Notes under the pieces: model-generated | What the model was told of the DNA's origin: nothing | What the model saw: the letters and a program-made list of their open reading frames with translations, nothing else | Databases searched by the model: none | Made by a program: the position numbers and the translations under genes | From: Magicicada septendecula | Lineage: Eukaryota > Arthropoda > Insecta > Hemiptera > Cicadidae | Assembly: GCA_034769895.1 (NCBI GenBank) | Contig: CM068373.1 | Coordinates: forward strand, 19,945,967 to 20,009,966 | Reading direction: 5' to 3' | Length of the DNA: 64,000 nucleotides | Part shown: positions 33,402 to 44,474 of the stretch, piece by piece | How positions within the stretch are numbered: position 1 is the first letter of the stretch | Layout: every line of letters begins with the position of its first letter

Positions 33402-33965
33402 CCAAAATGAAAGCCATGCGTGAGATTACGGAGCAGTTGGTTAAAGAGGGCGTGATCAGACCGAGCGTATCCTCTTATGCGAGTCCTGCGTTTTTGGTCT
33501 GCCGGCCGGATAAAAAACGCAGGTTGGTAATCGATTATCGTAAGCTGAATAAAAATATTGAAATTGAAGCGCAGCCGCTACCGAACATCAACACCTGCTT
33601 CCAGTGGTTTTCCGGCGCGAGGTATTTCAGCGTCTTGGACCTCTATAACGCGTATTTCCAGATCCCACTCTCCGAAAAATCGATGCCCATTACGGCTTTC
33701 GTCGTTCCATACGGGTTGTATGAGTTTTGTCGGGTCCCCTTTGGGTTGAGTACCGGCGCGCAGGTGCTTACTAGGTTGTTGGACACGGTCTTGTCTGATA
33801 TAAAGTACAGGTTCGTGTTCAACTATCTTGATGACATTATTATATATTCCAAATCGTGGGAGGCCCACGTCCGCCATGTGGACGAAGTGCTCACGAGGCT
33901 GGGAAAAGCCAAGCTCACGGTTAACCCCGAGAAGGTACGTTTTGGAGTCAAGCAGATAAGCTCTT
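33402..33965 (+). pseudogene. pol: Gypsy pol part 2: reverse transcriptase
   Basis: RT fingers and palm are recognisable from 'EITEQLVKEGVIRPSVSSYA', 'FLVCRPDKKRRLVIDYRKLN' and 'YFSVLDLYNAYFQI' to the catalytic 'FNYLDDIIIYSKSW' (YLDD instead of the common YVDD). A one-base frameshift at about 33963, after 'RFGVKQIS', throws the thumb into another frame. All core RT motifs are otherwise present, so the lesion appears recent. Confidence 0.85.
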
Positions 33966-34700
33966 GGGACACCTTGTGTCCGAGCAGGGCGTCTGCGTGG
34001 ATCCGGATCGGACCCGCGCCATTCGGGAGTTCCTGCGTCCTAAGGACGCCAAGGCCGTAGCTCGCTTCATCGGGATGGTGAATTATTTCTCCAAGTTCAT
34101 CCCTAAATTTTCGGAAATCGAGGCACCCTTGAACCGGTTGAGAAGAAAGGGCGAGAAGTTCCTTTGGGGAACCGAACATCAGGACGCCTTTGTGGCCTTA
34201 AAAGACGCCGTTACCCAGCCCCCCGTCCTGCGCATGGCAGACTTTGACAAGACATTTATCCTCCAAACCGACGCAAGCTCTTGTGCCCTCGGCGCCGTGC
34301 TGTTGCAGGAGATCGAGGGGGTGCGTCAGCCTATCGTGTACGCCTCCCGCGTGCTTACTCCACAAGAAAGGAGAGCGTCGTCCGCTTACGAGTCTGAATG
34401 TTTAGCGGTTATATTTGGAGTGGAGAAGTTCCGGCAGTACTTGGAGCACCGAGAGCTCGTATTGGAGACTGATAATCAGGCGCTCTCGTGGCTGCTTTCA
34501 CATCCGCGCCAGTTAGGCAAGTTAGGGCGCTGGATTGCCAGACTCACTTCGCTGAAGTTCGAGGTGCGCCACATCAGGGGCACGCAGAATCCCGTAGCCG
34601 ACGCCTTGTCTCGAATGTTTAACGTGGAAGGCGATGAGGATACGCCGGCACTGTGTGCTGGCGTCCTATCCAACTTTCCTTTAAGTTTTCCGACCTGCGT
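33964..34700 (+). pseudogene. pol: Gypsy pol part 3: RT connection and RNase H
   Basis: The frame resumes with 'GHLVSEQGVCVDPDR' and 'FIGMVNYFSKFIPKFSEIEA', then the RNase H domain with 'FILQTDASSCALGAVLLQE' (first catalytic Asp), 'SSAYESECLAVIFGVEKFRQ' (Glu) and 'LVLETDNQALSWLL' (Asp), ending 'RHIRGTQNPVADALSRM'. This arrangement is typical of Ty3/Gypsy. A third frameshift near 34680 separates it from the integrase segment. Confidence 0.85.
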
Positions 34701-34970
34701 CAGCTGCAGCGCGAGGATGAAGATGTAGCGAAAATAATAGAGGACGTTGAGTCAGGATCGAACAAGGACAAATACTATCTGTCGAAGGGGGTTTTATGTA
34801 CGACAGATAGAACAGGTAAGCCTCATAAGATTTACTTACCGAAGGCGGTAAGGGACATGGTCTTTAAGTATTTCCATAACTCCCTCACGGGAGGGCATTT
34901 GGGTTTTTTTAAAACGAAAAGTAAAATCTGCAACCAGTTCTTCTGGCCCGGTTGTCATAGGGATGTGAAG
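34680..34970 (+). pseudogene. pol: Gypsy pol part 4: integrase zinc-binding start, truncated
   Basis: The reading 'DMVFKYFHNSLTGGHLGFFK' followed by 'ICNQFFWPGCHRDVKR' is the opening of the H2C2 zinc-binding domain of integrase. Homology stops abruptly at about 34971, where the 165-bp tandem array starts. The catalytic core, the rest of the element and the 3' LTR are missing. The continuing frame beyond is array sequence, not integrase. Confidence 0.85.
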
Positions 34971-35850
34971 CGAAGGGGTAGTTTGCCTGCAACGTTTTAT
35001 GTTTTAACAAGGGTAATTTTCTATGACGAACGATAACTACCGTAAAGTCAAACATAATCAAATATTTTTAGTATACGTTCCTGAATTGTAAAGGACTCAA
35101 GGCTTGTTGATTTTGGTGAAGATCGTTTAAGAGAAAGGGGTAGTTTACCTGCAACATTTTATGTTTTAACAAGAGTAATTTTTTCATGATGAACGATAAC
35201 TGCCGTAAATTCAAACAGAATCAAATAATTTTTTTCAAGCAGTCCTGAATTGGAGAGTACTCAAGGCTTATTGTTTTTGGTGAAGATCGGTTTAGAGAAA
35301 GGGGTAGTTTACCACCAACGTTTTATGTTTTAACAAGAGTAATTTTTTCTATGACGAACGATAACTGCCGCACATTTAAACAGAATCAAATAATAATTTT
35401 TTGTGTACATCCCTAAATTGTAGATAACACAAGGCCTTTTGAGTTTGGTGAAGATCGGTTAAGAGGAAGGGGTAGTTTGCCTGCAACGTTTTATGTTTTA
35501 ACAAGAGTAATTTTTCTATGACGAACGATAACTGCCGTAAAGTCAAACATAATCAAATATTTTTAGTATACGTTCCTGAATTGTAAAGGACTCAAGGCTT
35601 GTTGATTTTGGTGAAGATCGTTTAAGAGAAAGGGGTAGTTTACCTGCAACATTTTATGTTTTAACAAGAGTAATTTTTCACGATGAACGATAATTGCCGT
35701 AAATTCAAACAGAATCAAATAATTTTTTACATAATATGTGCCTGAGTTGTAGAGGACTCAAGGCCTATTGATTCTGGTGAAGATCGATTACGGGGAAAGG
35801 ATAGTTTACCAGCAACGTTTTATGTTTTAACAAGAGTAAAGTACTTAATT
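34971..35850. repeat. 165-bp tandem array B (6 monomers)
   Basis: Anchor blocks are at about 34991, 35155, 35320, 35485, 35650 and 35815. By sequence variants the monomers correspond to m2, m3, m1, m2, m3, m5 of array A. The m2-m3 pair therefore appears twice and m4 is absent. Confidence 0.85.
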
Positions 35851-37191
35851 TTGATAAATAAAGTATCCTGATAAGAAGATCATAATAATCCCCTGTATAA
35901 ACGTAGATGAAATATCTATAAATGGAGAGGCTTGTTGAACGGGGTGGGGGTAATTTTCTATAAATGAAAATTATAGTTGAAAATTATAGGGGATAATTTT
36001 TTATGTGTACTACGTTATCGGCAACAAAGAAGTATTTTGTTGTTAAAATTCCTTCCCGGGCTGTTTGGCCGTAGCCCAATGTTTTCTGCAAAACGAGACG
36101 TTTCGGCGGCAGTGCCATCGACTTCTCACATCAGTGAAAATCGAGTGCGATAACGTGAGGTGGTATACGTTAGTGACCACAGTACTGTTGTTAAGGCCGA
36201 AGCAGTAAGTAGAAAGAAGTAGTTTCTATGGAAATATTTCATTTCAAAAATGATTTTAAATATAAATCTCAGAACATGGATGTCATGTATGGTTCTCCAT
36301 ACAGATATTTTTTGTTAAGGGGAGATCAGCACTTTTTTCCTCCAATGCATTTTAAATGGGCGAACAGGGGTTTAGTTAGGTACCATTAATTAATAATCTA
36401 TTGAAGCTATGTATTTAAAATTCCTACCATACCTTAACGCATATGTTTGTAACATGATGTAATAGTTTGAAGCAATTGAAGAAAAAATGTCAGCATAAAA
36501 CACAATTACTTTTTACAAAATTTTTGAAAAAAGATTTTATTTAAATTTTTTTACAAAATTATTTTGCTTAAGAAAGAGATTAATTCTACTACGCTTTGAT
36601 TGTTACATTGTACTGTTCAACCACAAAAAATTTGAACTCATTAGAACTTATAGTTTTTGAGAAAAGTGTACTTAATTGTTGAAATTCATGGTTAAGGGAA
36701 AAGGCGCGTAACAATAGAATTGGAAAACAACGTGTAACATGTTTTATTTAATTTTAACATTGCAAATGTTTATAAGGACGTGTCGCACATTTGCGGCCGA
36801 TCGCTGGTGCGTGATCGAAAATGGGAACCGGTGAGTTTCCATAGAAACTACTTCTTTGTTGTCAATAACGTAGTACACATATAAAACTTCGCTTATGAAT
36901 GTGACTACATTTAACTTATAATCTGTACATTGGTAAATGAAGAATGAATTCATTGATTGGTGAATAAAGAATAAATTCATTGATTGGTGAATGAACATAA
37001 ATATATATATTTTTTAGATTTATTGAAGTATTTTCAATGCCCTTCTCTGTGCATTGCATTTTGCAATGCCTGTAAATTTCTTTATCGTCACATTAATGTA
37101 GATAACATTAAAAGTATATATTTATACTCTTAAAAGTATATATTTTCTTAATCGTGTTAAATGGAAAATTCTTTGGGACAATAAAAAATTT

Positions 37192-37548
37192 TTAATTTTT
37201 TGACCGAAGAACTGCTGATCTCCCCTTACAAGCAACCATAGCCTGGTTTATCCTGCTAGTAATGTCTCTTTCACTTCGCCTGTCCTTTGTAATTTTATTG
37301 CCCACGTATGTAAATTTGCTCACATCCTGAAGGGTGTCTCCTCTCAATGCAGTGTTTAGCTTCAAAGTTTCTTTGAACCTACCAAGTGCCAACGGCTTCT
37401 TCGGAAGGCGGATGAGCGGGTACGAGTAGGACACTCTCTTACCCTTGGGGTTATAAATACCCATAAAAGACGGATGAACCAGTACCTGGTCAATGGAACA
37501 GAATGCAGACAGCAACTGGAAACCGTTACATTTAAGGTCTTTGGACAT
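37192..37548 (-). pseudogene. 118-codon chimeric ORF with LINE fragment (copy B)
   Basis: Duplicate of 27715-28071 with a few amino-acid substitutions and no stop. It has the same LINE-derived 'DVSKFTYVGNKITKDRRSER' block and the same read-through into a transposon terminus. Confidence 0.6.
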
Positions 37549-37957
37549 CTTTATTATTTGTAGTATTCATGAGTCGATCTTTAGGAAAATATTCCGGAAT
37601 AGGCCCTCCGAGTGGATCCGTCTAGAGGGAGAATATCTAAACCAAAATTAGGGAACACAAAATGATTGCGCCAAAAATAACGCGTCAAAGCAACGCATGC
37701 TTAATGAGATCTTTTCACTCTGCGCAACCAAACAACTTTTTCGTGTATAATTATTTTAGCTGTACATTTACTATTCTTGCAGTCAGCATTTAGAAATTCC
37801 GCTGTATATACTTGACAAAAGAACATATTCTTACGCCCTTAAGATATGCAACTTGCAGTGGTAGTGATGTTTACAAGGCCGGCAAAAATGGCAGTTAGTC
37901 GATTACTCTAGACGCATTGTAGGCCGTGGAACGACCTCGCGAGTCGGCGATCTATAA

Positions 37958-38710
37958 AGACTCGGGCACACAGAACGCGATCTGTCGCGGCGGTCAGCGA
38001 TACTGTATGGCGGCGGAAATCGGGAAAGTTGTATTGGTAATATGTCATCATATCCGTCACATAGAAGGTGATCTGTCGCGATGGTCTAGTCTAGACCGAG
38101 ACGACGAGCGGGCAGCTCAATATGGCCAACGAAAACATATAAATTTTTATTGAGAAAGTGCGGGAGTATGTTTTTTATATGATACTAGTCACAACGATTA
38201 CAAAAATCTGGTAAAAGAGCAGAGGTGTGGGGTGGAATAGCAGGTACGAACTGGTCATCTCCAGTAAGTATTTTTAGAAATATTGTTTGTTATTCGCTTT
38301 TCATGACAATTTCAATAACAACTATATTTAAAAGATCATGCAATTCCTCGAAGCATTCTATAGACATACGAAAATGCGTAAAAAATCTCTCTTCATGTGA
38401 CTCCAGTTCTCGGCAAAGGCGGTGATATTCCGCAAGGCGTTCTCTCTTTCTGTTGATATCGTGAGCCCAGCACCGTCTCTTCTTTCTGCTTGGTGCAAAC
38501 AGTAGAAGCAGTGTATCCTCATCACTAAACATCCTATGAGAATTTATCATCTTGAGAAAACTTATTTGAAGTTTGAGCAGATGGAATGGGTAGAATTGAT
38601 GTCTTCACGAGAGAGGAACATACTACACTGGCTCTAGACCGCTTAAGAATTGTCGTATCCTGTGTGGAGTAGCCAGATCGTAGACAGACCGCGTTCTGTG
38701 TGCCGAGCCT
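37958..38710. mobile_element. PIF/Harbinger deletion derivative (copy B, 753 bp)
   Basis: The termini and TAA target duplication are preserved (37955-37957 and 38711-38713). The transposase N-terminal frame is intact at 38290-38550 (-). The MADF first exon relic lies at about 38143-38263 (+) with the same donor. This copy shows that the internal deletion predates the segment duplication. Confidence 0.85.
38290..38550 (-). pseudogene. PIF/Harbinger transposase N-terminal exon (copy B)
   Basis: It encodes the same 86 residues as the copy at 28817-29077, including 'ERFFTHFRMSIECFEELHDL'. Absence of amino-acid change between the copies is consistent with recent duplication and is not by itself evidence of selection. 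The catalytic domain is absent. Confidence 0.85.
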
Positions 38711-39178
38711 TAAATAGCGGTGTTTCGATAGCGGGGGACAACGCGGGGACTCCCTGCGGAGGTCGATCGACGCCTCACGGCGCCTGCTTGCTGGACTTGA
38801 GACACTCGACATCTGTTGCCTGAACCGGTTCCAGCAGCAGTGCCTCAAATATAAGTTTTCTGTCTTCCGCCAAAAAACCAACGAATGATCGTGTTGGCGA
38901 TTGTCCATTCCAGTTTTAGGCTACCTGTCGACTGTACCAGATCTAAAACTTTATCTTCTGGCAGTCACTGCCAGACCCAGATATTGCATTCCTGCCACGG
39001 GTGTAAGGAAACCCCGCGCATCCAAAGCAAAGCAAAGCAAAAGCAGCCGAGCAGTTTTAGTAGTGACTTCCTATTGTGAACCGGAGCGATAAGACGTGTT
39101 ATTTGTAATTGTGTGATTTTCACAATTCAGCGTATGCATGAACATCGGTATTTCGTGTGAAGCGTCGACAGTTTATTA

Positions 39179-39181
<3 letters not shown>

Positions 39182-39217
<36 letters not shown>

Positions 39218-39229
39218 CGCGCGCGCGCG
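39182..39229. repeat. Compound (TG)n(CG)n tract
   Basis: Alternating purine-pyrimidine DNA, about 14 TG then about 10 CG units, a likely Z-DNA former. It lies 42 bp left of a hairpin cluster. Confidence 0.95.
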
Positions 39230-39271
39230 ACAGTAATTGGTAACTTGTTTTGCGACAGTGTCGATTAGGTG

Positions 39272-39375
39272 ATATTTAGTGTTTGTGACACTAAATATGT
39301 TATACTAAGTATAACACTGTACTTATTGTAAGGACAGTGTAAGTTATTATACTTAGTGTAAGTTACACTAAGTAT
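39272..39375. repeat. Cluster of perfect short palindromes
   Basis: Three hairpins and a fourth weaker one lie in 104 bp. The first is 39272-39298 (11-bp stem, 5-bp loop; atatttagtgt / acactaaatat). The second is 39299-39315, the 17-bp palindrome gttatactaagtataac. The third is acactgt / acagtgt at about 39314-39340. The fourth is 39349-39375 (12-bp stem, 3-bp loop; atacttagtgta / tacactaagtat). The recurring half-site is cttagtgt/acactaag. Confidence 0.85.
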
Positions 39376-39579
39376 GTTAAACAATCGTAAACTTCAATCA
39401 TTATTGTATAGTAATATATTTTGTTTATTTAAACTGTTGTTGAAGTTGAGACTAACGAATACGCTGGTCCTCATGTATTTTATTCGATTGTATTCTCTAC
39501 GACCAATGCCAATACCAATTATTATATATCGATTTTCTTTATCGTCTTCTATTATATAAATAAAGAGACAAGTAAAAGA

Positions 39580-40125
39580 ATTCAGAATGCTAGTAGTTGC
39601 TACTATGGGCTGATGAAATACTTTAAATCACAACTTTTATAACGTGAAACCAAAGCTAGACTATATAGAACATTAGTAAAACCGGTCCTGATGAACGGAA
39701 GTGGAACATGGGTGCTGACACAGAGCGACCTGTTTCGACTTGAATGTTTTGAAAGGAAAATACTTAGGAAAATTTATGGATCCATTAGAGAAGGTAGGGA
39801 GTGGAGAATAAGATACAACAGAGAGCTCTATGAGTTATGTAGATCGCCTGATATTGTGACATCGATTAGGAGCTAGCCTGAGATGGGCAGGTCATGTACA
39901 GAGAATGAACGAGGAGGATGTTCTTAAGAGGATTATGAAATGCACGCCAGAAGGAAAGAGAGGACGTGGAAGACCTAGACAACGATGGATTGATGGAATC
40001 CTAGATAATGGGAAAGTACTTGGAGTGAAAAATTGGTGTACATTGGCTAAGGATTGGAAAGTCTGGAGGAAAATCCTGAGGGAAGCTGAGGCCCACGGTG
40101 GGGTGTGGAGCTACCGATGCCTAGG
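39580..40125 (+). pseudogene. LINE relic: C-terminal region
   Basis: Plus-strand frames give 'LYRTLVKPVLMNGSGTWVLT', 'LECFERKILRKIYGSIREGR', then after a stop 'ARLRWAGHVQRMNEED' and 'GKRGRGRPRQRWIDGI' (frame 39905-40201), ending 'WRKILREAEAHGGV'. This is the standard post-RT tail of an insect LINE (Jockey/RTE-like) with the 'LRW.GH..RM' and 'GRPR.RW' motifs. The RT is missing. One stop or frameshift lies between the two parts near 39870. Confidence 0.85.
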
Positions 40126-40423
40126 TGTTTACTGCTGTTGCGACAGTCCTACGAGTAGGCTCCGCGTACGTAACTTCCCCATTTCACAGTTGCCCGTATG
40201 ACTATCGCTACTTAGCAAGTGACAGGTTTCTGCTTGCTAGTTTAGCATTCATCACTACAACACACAGGAATAATTTCTGCTCAGAGAACTAAAGGAAGCT
40301 CTGACTGGCAGACGAACATTCCATACAAAGTTATTACAACAGCTACGGTGACTACATTAGGAAGAGTCGGTGAACGTACCATCATTGGTCAGAGGCTTTC
40401 ACTAGCTGTGATTATTCATCTTG

Positions 40424-40690
40424 TTATTTGAATCAGCAGTCTCTGTAATTCCAACGTTGTCGTGTTTACTTGCTAAACTGCTACTTGTCATGTTCCGGAC
40501 GAGGCCTTTCAGTGTTTCCACCATTTCAAGTCCTAAAACACGATCTCCAACTTTGTCGTGTTTACTTGCTAAACTGCGGTTTAGGACTTGAAAATGGTGG
40601 GAACACTGAAAGGCCTCGTCCGGAACATGACAAGTAGCAGTTTAGCAAGTAAACACGACAACGTTAGCTGTGATTATGTAGACAATTTGG
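40424..40690. mobile_element. Foldback element FB6 (nested palindrome)
   Basis: Arms 40453-40541 and 40579-40664 are inverted copies containing 'tgttccggacgaggcctttc'. The loop holds a further copy of the arm tip ('tgtcgtgtttacttgctaaa' at about 40556), directly repeated relative to the left arm. The left outer flank 'ttgttatttgaatcagcag' also belongs to the family because it recurs, inverted, beside FB9. Confidence 0.85.
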
Positions 40691-41114
40691 CTCAAGGTCA
40701 AGTTCATTGCCCTTCACCTCCACGAGACAGAATCACTAGACTAGAACGATGTGCCAGGCTTTCTTATTTTTAAGCCGAGTTATCAACAAGGCGCCACCTA
40801 CATACGACCGTAATAAACTCAGACGAGTCTCTACAGTTAGTTGCAGTATTCCAAGGTTTCGGTCTTGCAATAGGTCTAGCAGGCTAAGAGCCAAATAGAT
40901 AACTTACTTTAATATCCTGTAACAGACTGGTATTCTGTACAGGGGCGTTCGGGGGAGGGAAACCTCGAAGATATCAAACTGGATAGATCAAATGCATACC
41001 GGTACAGAGAAGAACAGACCAACAAAAATTCCTACAATTAGGCCTAAGTATTTTGACAAATTCCGACAGTATGTAGGCCCTAGTAACCTTCTCCCAAAAA
41101 AACTCAAAGATGTC
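40691..41114. other. No gene recognised
   Basis: The sequence after the foldback contains only short ORFs without motifs. Confidence 0.35.
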
Positions 41115-42000
41115 GGGTCAGGGCGAAGAGGTTTAAGGAAGGGAGTATTACGGCTTCAAAATACTAAAGAAACCAAATAAACGTAATTATAAAAAAATAA
41201 TTTTCTTTCCGAACTAACTTGTGGCATTTAATGTGTAAATCATTCACTGTGTAACAGGGTATAAATAAAACATTCCAAAATGTTTCAACAGGTCTTTTCG
41301 TAAATATAAACATGTTGTTAAGTTAACAACGATATAAATGTTAATATTGATGTTAAGTTGAGTAACTTCCAGACAATCTGTGGGGCAGTCAACCGTATTT
41401 TTAGAAACAAGGTACGTCAAGATACAAAATTAAAGTTTACAAAGTTATGCCAGTCATTGTATTGTCCTGTGGGTGTGAATTATGAACAAAAAAAAAACAA
41501 GACAGTGAGCTACACGTCTCGGAAATTGCGTTCTTCAAAGGCGTTAGAGAGTGTATTAAACTTTACCGTGTAAAGAATAAAACTATAAGGAAGAGTTAAA
41601 AGTTTTTAAGTTGAATGAAAAATTAAAAGATTACAAACAACAGTAGAAAAAACTTTAGAAAAAACGTCAGATTCCATGATGACCAAACAAGTCTGGAAAT
41701 ACAAACCTATAGGACACGGGTGTGTGGGTAGACCCAGGAAGAGATGGCTGGAGGATCTTTGGAGGCGGAACAGGCAGCACCTAGGCTATGCGTGTTTTGA
41801 AAATGATGACGAAGAAACATGTTTAAAAGCATACTACTTGACTCATTATAAAGAATCAATCTAGTCCGTAAAGAAAGACCAATTACCATTATTTTAAAGA
41901 GAGCAAATGAAGTTTTACAGTCGTATGGAAAGTACGAGAGAAATTAGACACACAGAAAATATCATAATTCCCTTTCCATGAGAACTAAGCATCGTATGTA
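41115..42000 (+). pseudogene. LINE 3' part with unusual upstream segment
   Basis: About 41115-41340 is non-LINE sequence. 41340-41860 then carries LINE C-terminal pieces ('FQTICGAVNRIFRNKVRQDT'; 'GCVGRPRKRWLEDLWRRNRQ' in the frame at 41676-41864), followed by a 3' UTR to about 42000. The whole block, including the non-LINE upstream part, recurs inverted at 48825-49630. The two may be copies of a LINE-derived non-autonomous element. From 42001 to 42565 the only feature is a 21-bp sequence repeated at 42451 and 42481. Confidence 0.7.
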
Positions 42001-42569
42001 TGACACAGTTATGTACTGATAACGTTTCGGCCATTTTCAGAAGACATTTTGTTATTCAAGAAATTGTTACGAACCCGCGACAACAAGCCAAAAGCGAAAC
42101 AGAATAAATAAATAAATACTGCAAAACAGCGTACTAAGTGAAACTAAAGTTACTATAATAAAATAAGCTAAGATGAAAACTTTATAAAATTACGTAAAAT
42201 AAATATTACGATGCGCTAAAAACTGCTTTTATTTGAGATCAACGCGCGAAGATGAAGACCCAACCCACTAGCGGAAGGTTTCCGACCCTTAGCATGAAAT
42301 CAAATCCGACGGTATAAACGTTCCTAATTACCCAAAGTCATTAGTAAACTTGCGTTAATGAGTTAAGTATAAAACCCTGTATTCCTATCAAACTAACTGG
42401 CTCAATTTTGACGCAACCGGGGAAGTGGACAGTGACGCTTCTCGTCCTCACCTTATCTACGCTGCATTGTTTCGTTCTGACCTTATCTACGCTGCATTGT
42501 TGTTGATTTATTAAACGAACTTATTATTTATTACCAGCGGGGGTCCTACGGTCTATGCCGCACCCCGCC

Positions 42570-43290
42570 TTTCGATCGCCATTACTCCCTATCCTTCCAG
42601 TCATCATCTTCAATAGCTCGATCTCTCATGCTTTTCTTAATTCCTGTTCCCCATTGTGTTGTCAGTCTTCCTTTTCATCTCTTGTTTTATGGTGTGTTAG
42701 TTAATGCTTTCTTTGCCCATCGCTTCTCCTCCATCCTCATTACGTGACCATACCATAGCAACTGTCTGGATTCTATTCTTTCTGCTGTTGTAAATACGCG
42801 CCCTGTTTTCCGTCTTATATCTTCGTTTCTAACATGTTGCATTCTAGAAATATTACACGCTCTTCTTAAGAAGTCCATTTCCACAGTTTTTACCATCTTT
42901 TCTCTTTATCTGACACTTCCCAGCATTCGCAGCCAAAAGTTAAAATGGGCTCCACAATAGTTGTGTAGATTGTCAGTTTAGTTTGAAGTTCCATTTTGTT
43001 CGACCAAAGTAACGAGATTAGCAAACGAATAGTCTTTTTTTCCTGTTGCATCCAAAACTTGATGTCTTTTTTTTGTTCCATCTTCTGAAATAATGCTTCT
43101 CAAATATTTGAATTTGCTACAGTTTCCGATCCTATGGATTTTTAGATCTGGGTCTTCTTCTTGCATGTCTCCTATTTTCAGATATTCTGTTTTGGTAGTG
43201 TTTATGTTTAGACCCCATTTCTCGTACTCCTCTTTCAATTTTCTAAACGTATAGTCTGTGTCGTACGCGAAATTATTTGTGTTATTTAAT
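42570..43290 (-). pseudogene. LINE relic: RT end and C-terminal region
   Basis: The minus-strand order is 'EEYEKWGLNINTTKTEYLKI' (RT end), 'NCSKFKYLRSIISEDGTKK', 'QTKLTIYTTIVEPILTFGCE' with 'CWEVSDKE', then 'MDFLRRACNISRMQHVRNED' and 'SRQLLWYGHVMRMEEKRW'. Three overlapping frames show frameshifts. It belongs to the same general type as the relic at 2.8-3.7 kb. The catalytic FADD box lies outside the preserved part. Confidence 0.85.
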
Positions 43291-43606
43291 GTTCTGCCGA
43301 CCTAACGTGACAACCAAACGGTAAATATGTTGCACATAATTGAAGCACTGATAAGCTCTCCGTCTTGGCTTGCAACAGTTTTTTTACTACTTACTTATGT
43401 TTTATTCTATACCACATATGACGTATATTTAATGCAAAGGTTGCAAAGGTTTGTGTGCTGAAAGAAAAAGTATTATAGGAAAAAAGGTATGCTGCCTGTT
43501 TGTTTATAAATATGTACATTACAATGAGTAGAATATGATATAGAATACTGGGACTCAAAGCATATGATAACATGTTTAAATGAAAAATATAATTTTTGGA
43601 TTTCAC
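43291..43606. other. No gene recognised
   Basis: AT-rich sequence without shared repeats. Confidence 0.35.
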
Positions 43607-43880
43607 TGTCCATGACGTGTCCGTTACTTAACTAAATATAATTAATACACTACCGACTCGGAACACAAAGTTTTTTATGGGTAAAAATGTAAAAGTTTTA
43701 CCTTATAGCCTGAACCAGTTTTCGCTTTTAAAAAGCTTCTTCAGAGCCTCTGAAGAAGCTTTTTAAAAGCAATAACTGGTTCAGACTATAAGGTAAAAAC
43801 TTTTACGTTTTTACTCATAAAAACTTTGTGTTCCGAGTCGGTAATGAATTAATTATATTTAGAAAAATATAACATGTGTA
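43607..43880. mobile_element. Foldback element FB7, nearly loopless palindrome
   Basis: Arms run 43630-43745 and 43747-43863. At the centre, agcttcttcagag and ctctgaagaagct meet with a single base between them. Matches extend outward through 'ccgactcgg' and 'ctaaatataattaat'. A collapsed copy is at 5222-5395. Confidence 0.9.
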
Positions 43881-44474
43881 GGCCTAAGTAATGACTGCAA
43901 GTGTGGACATTGTATGTTAGACGATAAGAGGCATGGTCAAATTGATAGTTTTAAATATTTTTAGACAGTAAAAGAAACTGTTAGTGTTGTAAAATGGTGC
44001 GAGAGAGAATATTTGTTTATTTTAAAGGATAATAATAAAAAAAAACATATTAGGGCTATAAATCGAAAAACTTTTTTCTAAGTGGAGTTTTGAGACGAGA
44101 CTTGTACTAGAATGCGTCTAATAAAAAGACCTATCAAATGTTAGTCATTGTTAGTAATTTAAAGAGCCGAATATATGAGTTTTTTTTAGAAAAGAAAGTT
44201 TCATGGCCCATTAAATATGTTGTAAAATTATACTGCTTTGTTGGGCGGGCAGCAAGTTGTTTGTAAAGAGTCTTATGCAAGTATAGGGATATCTTGGGCT
44301 CAGTGCCAGAGAACAGTTATGAATTAACCAATCAGTGTACGAGAATTAGGGCAAATTTTTATTTGAATTCTAATTTCTTGTTGTACAGTCAGTCTTTCCT
44401 TGAACTCGGAAGCGTGTGGTCGTGTTGTACTAATTTATTGTGATGTTTAGTCTACTAAGGCGTTACGAACACAT
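43881..44474. other. No gene recognised
   Basis: AT-rich sequence with no recognised protein and no shared repeat in the window. Confidence 0.35.

Larger units (their letters stand above)
34971..39009. repeat. Duplicated segment, copy B
   Basis: This is the direct counterpart of 25525-29502, carrying the same single-arm hairpin insertion (36033-36210), TTAA-like element (36319-37225), chimeric ORF and Harbinger derivative. At its right end it continues uninterrupted ('ggtgtaaggaaaccccgcgc'), which is the unoccupied form of the Gypsy insertion site in copy A. Confidence 0.9.

Noticed and set aside
34653..35036. 127-codon ORF considered as a novel protein
   Set aside because: It is an integrase fragment that reads by chance into satellite DNA after 34970.
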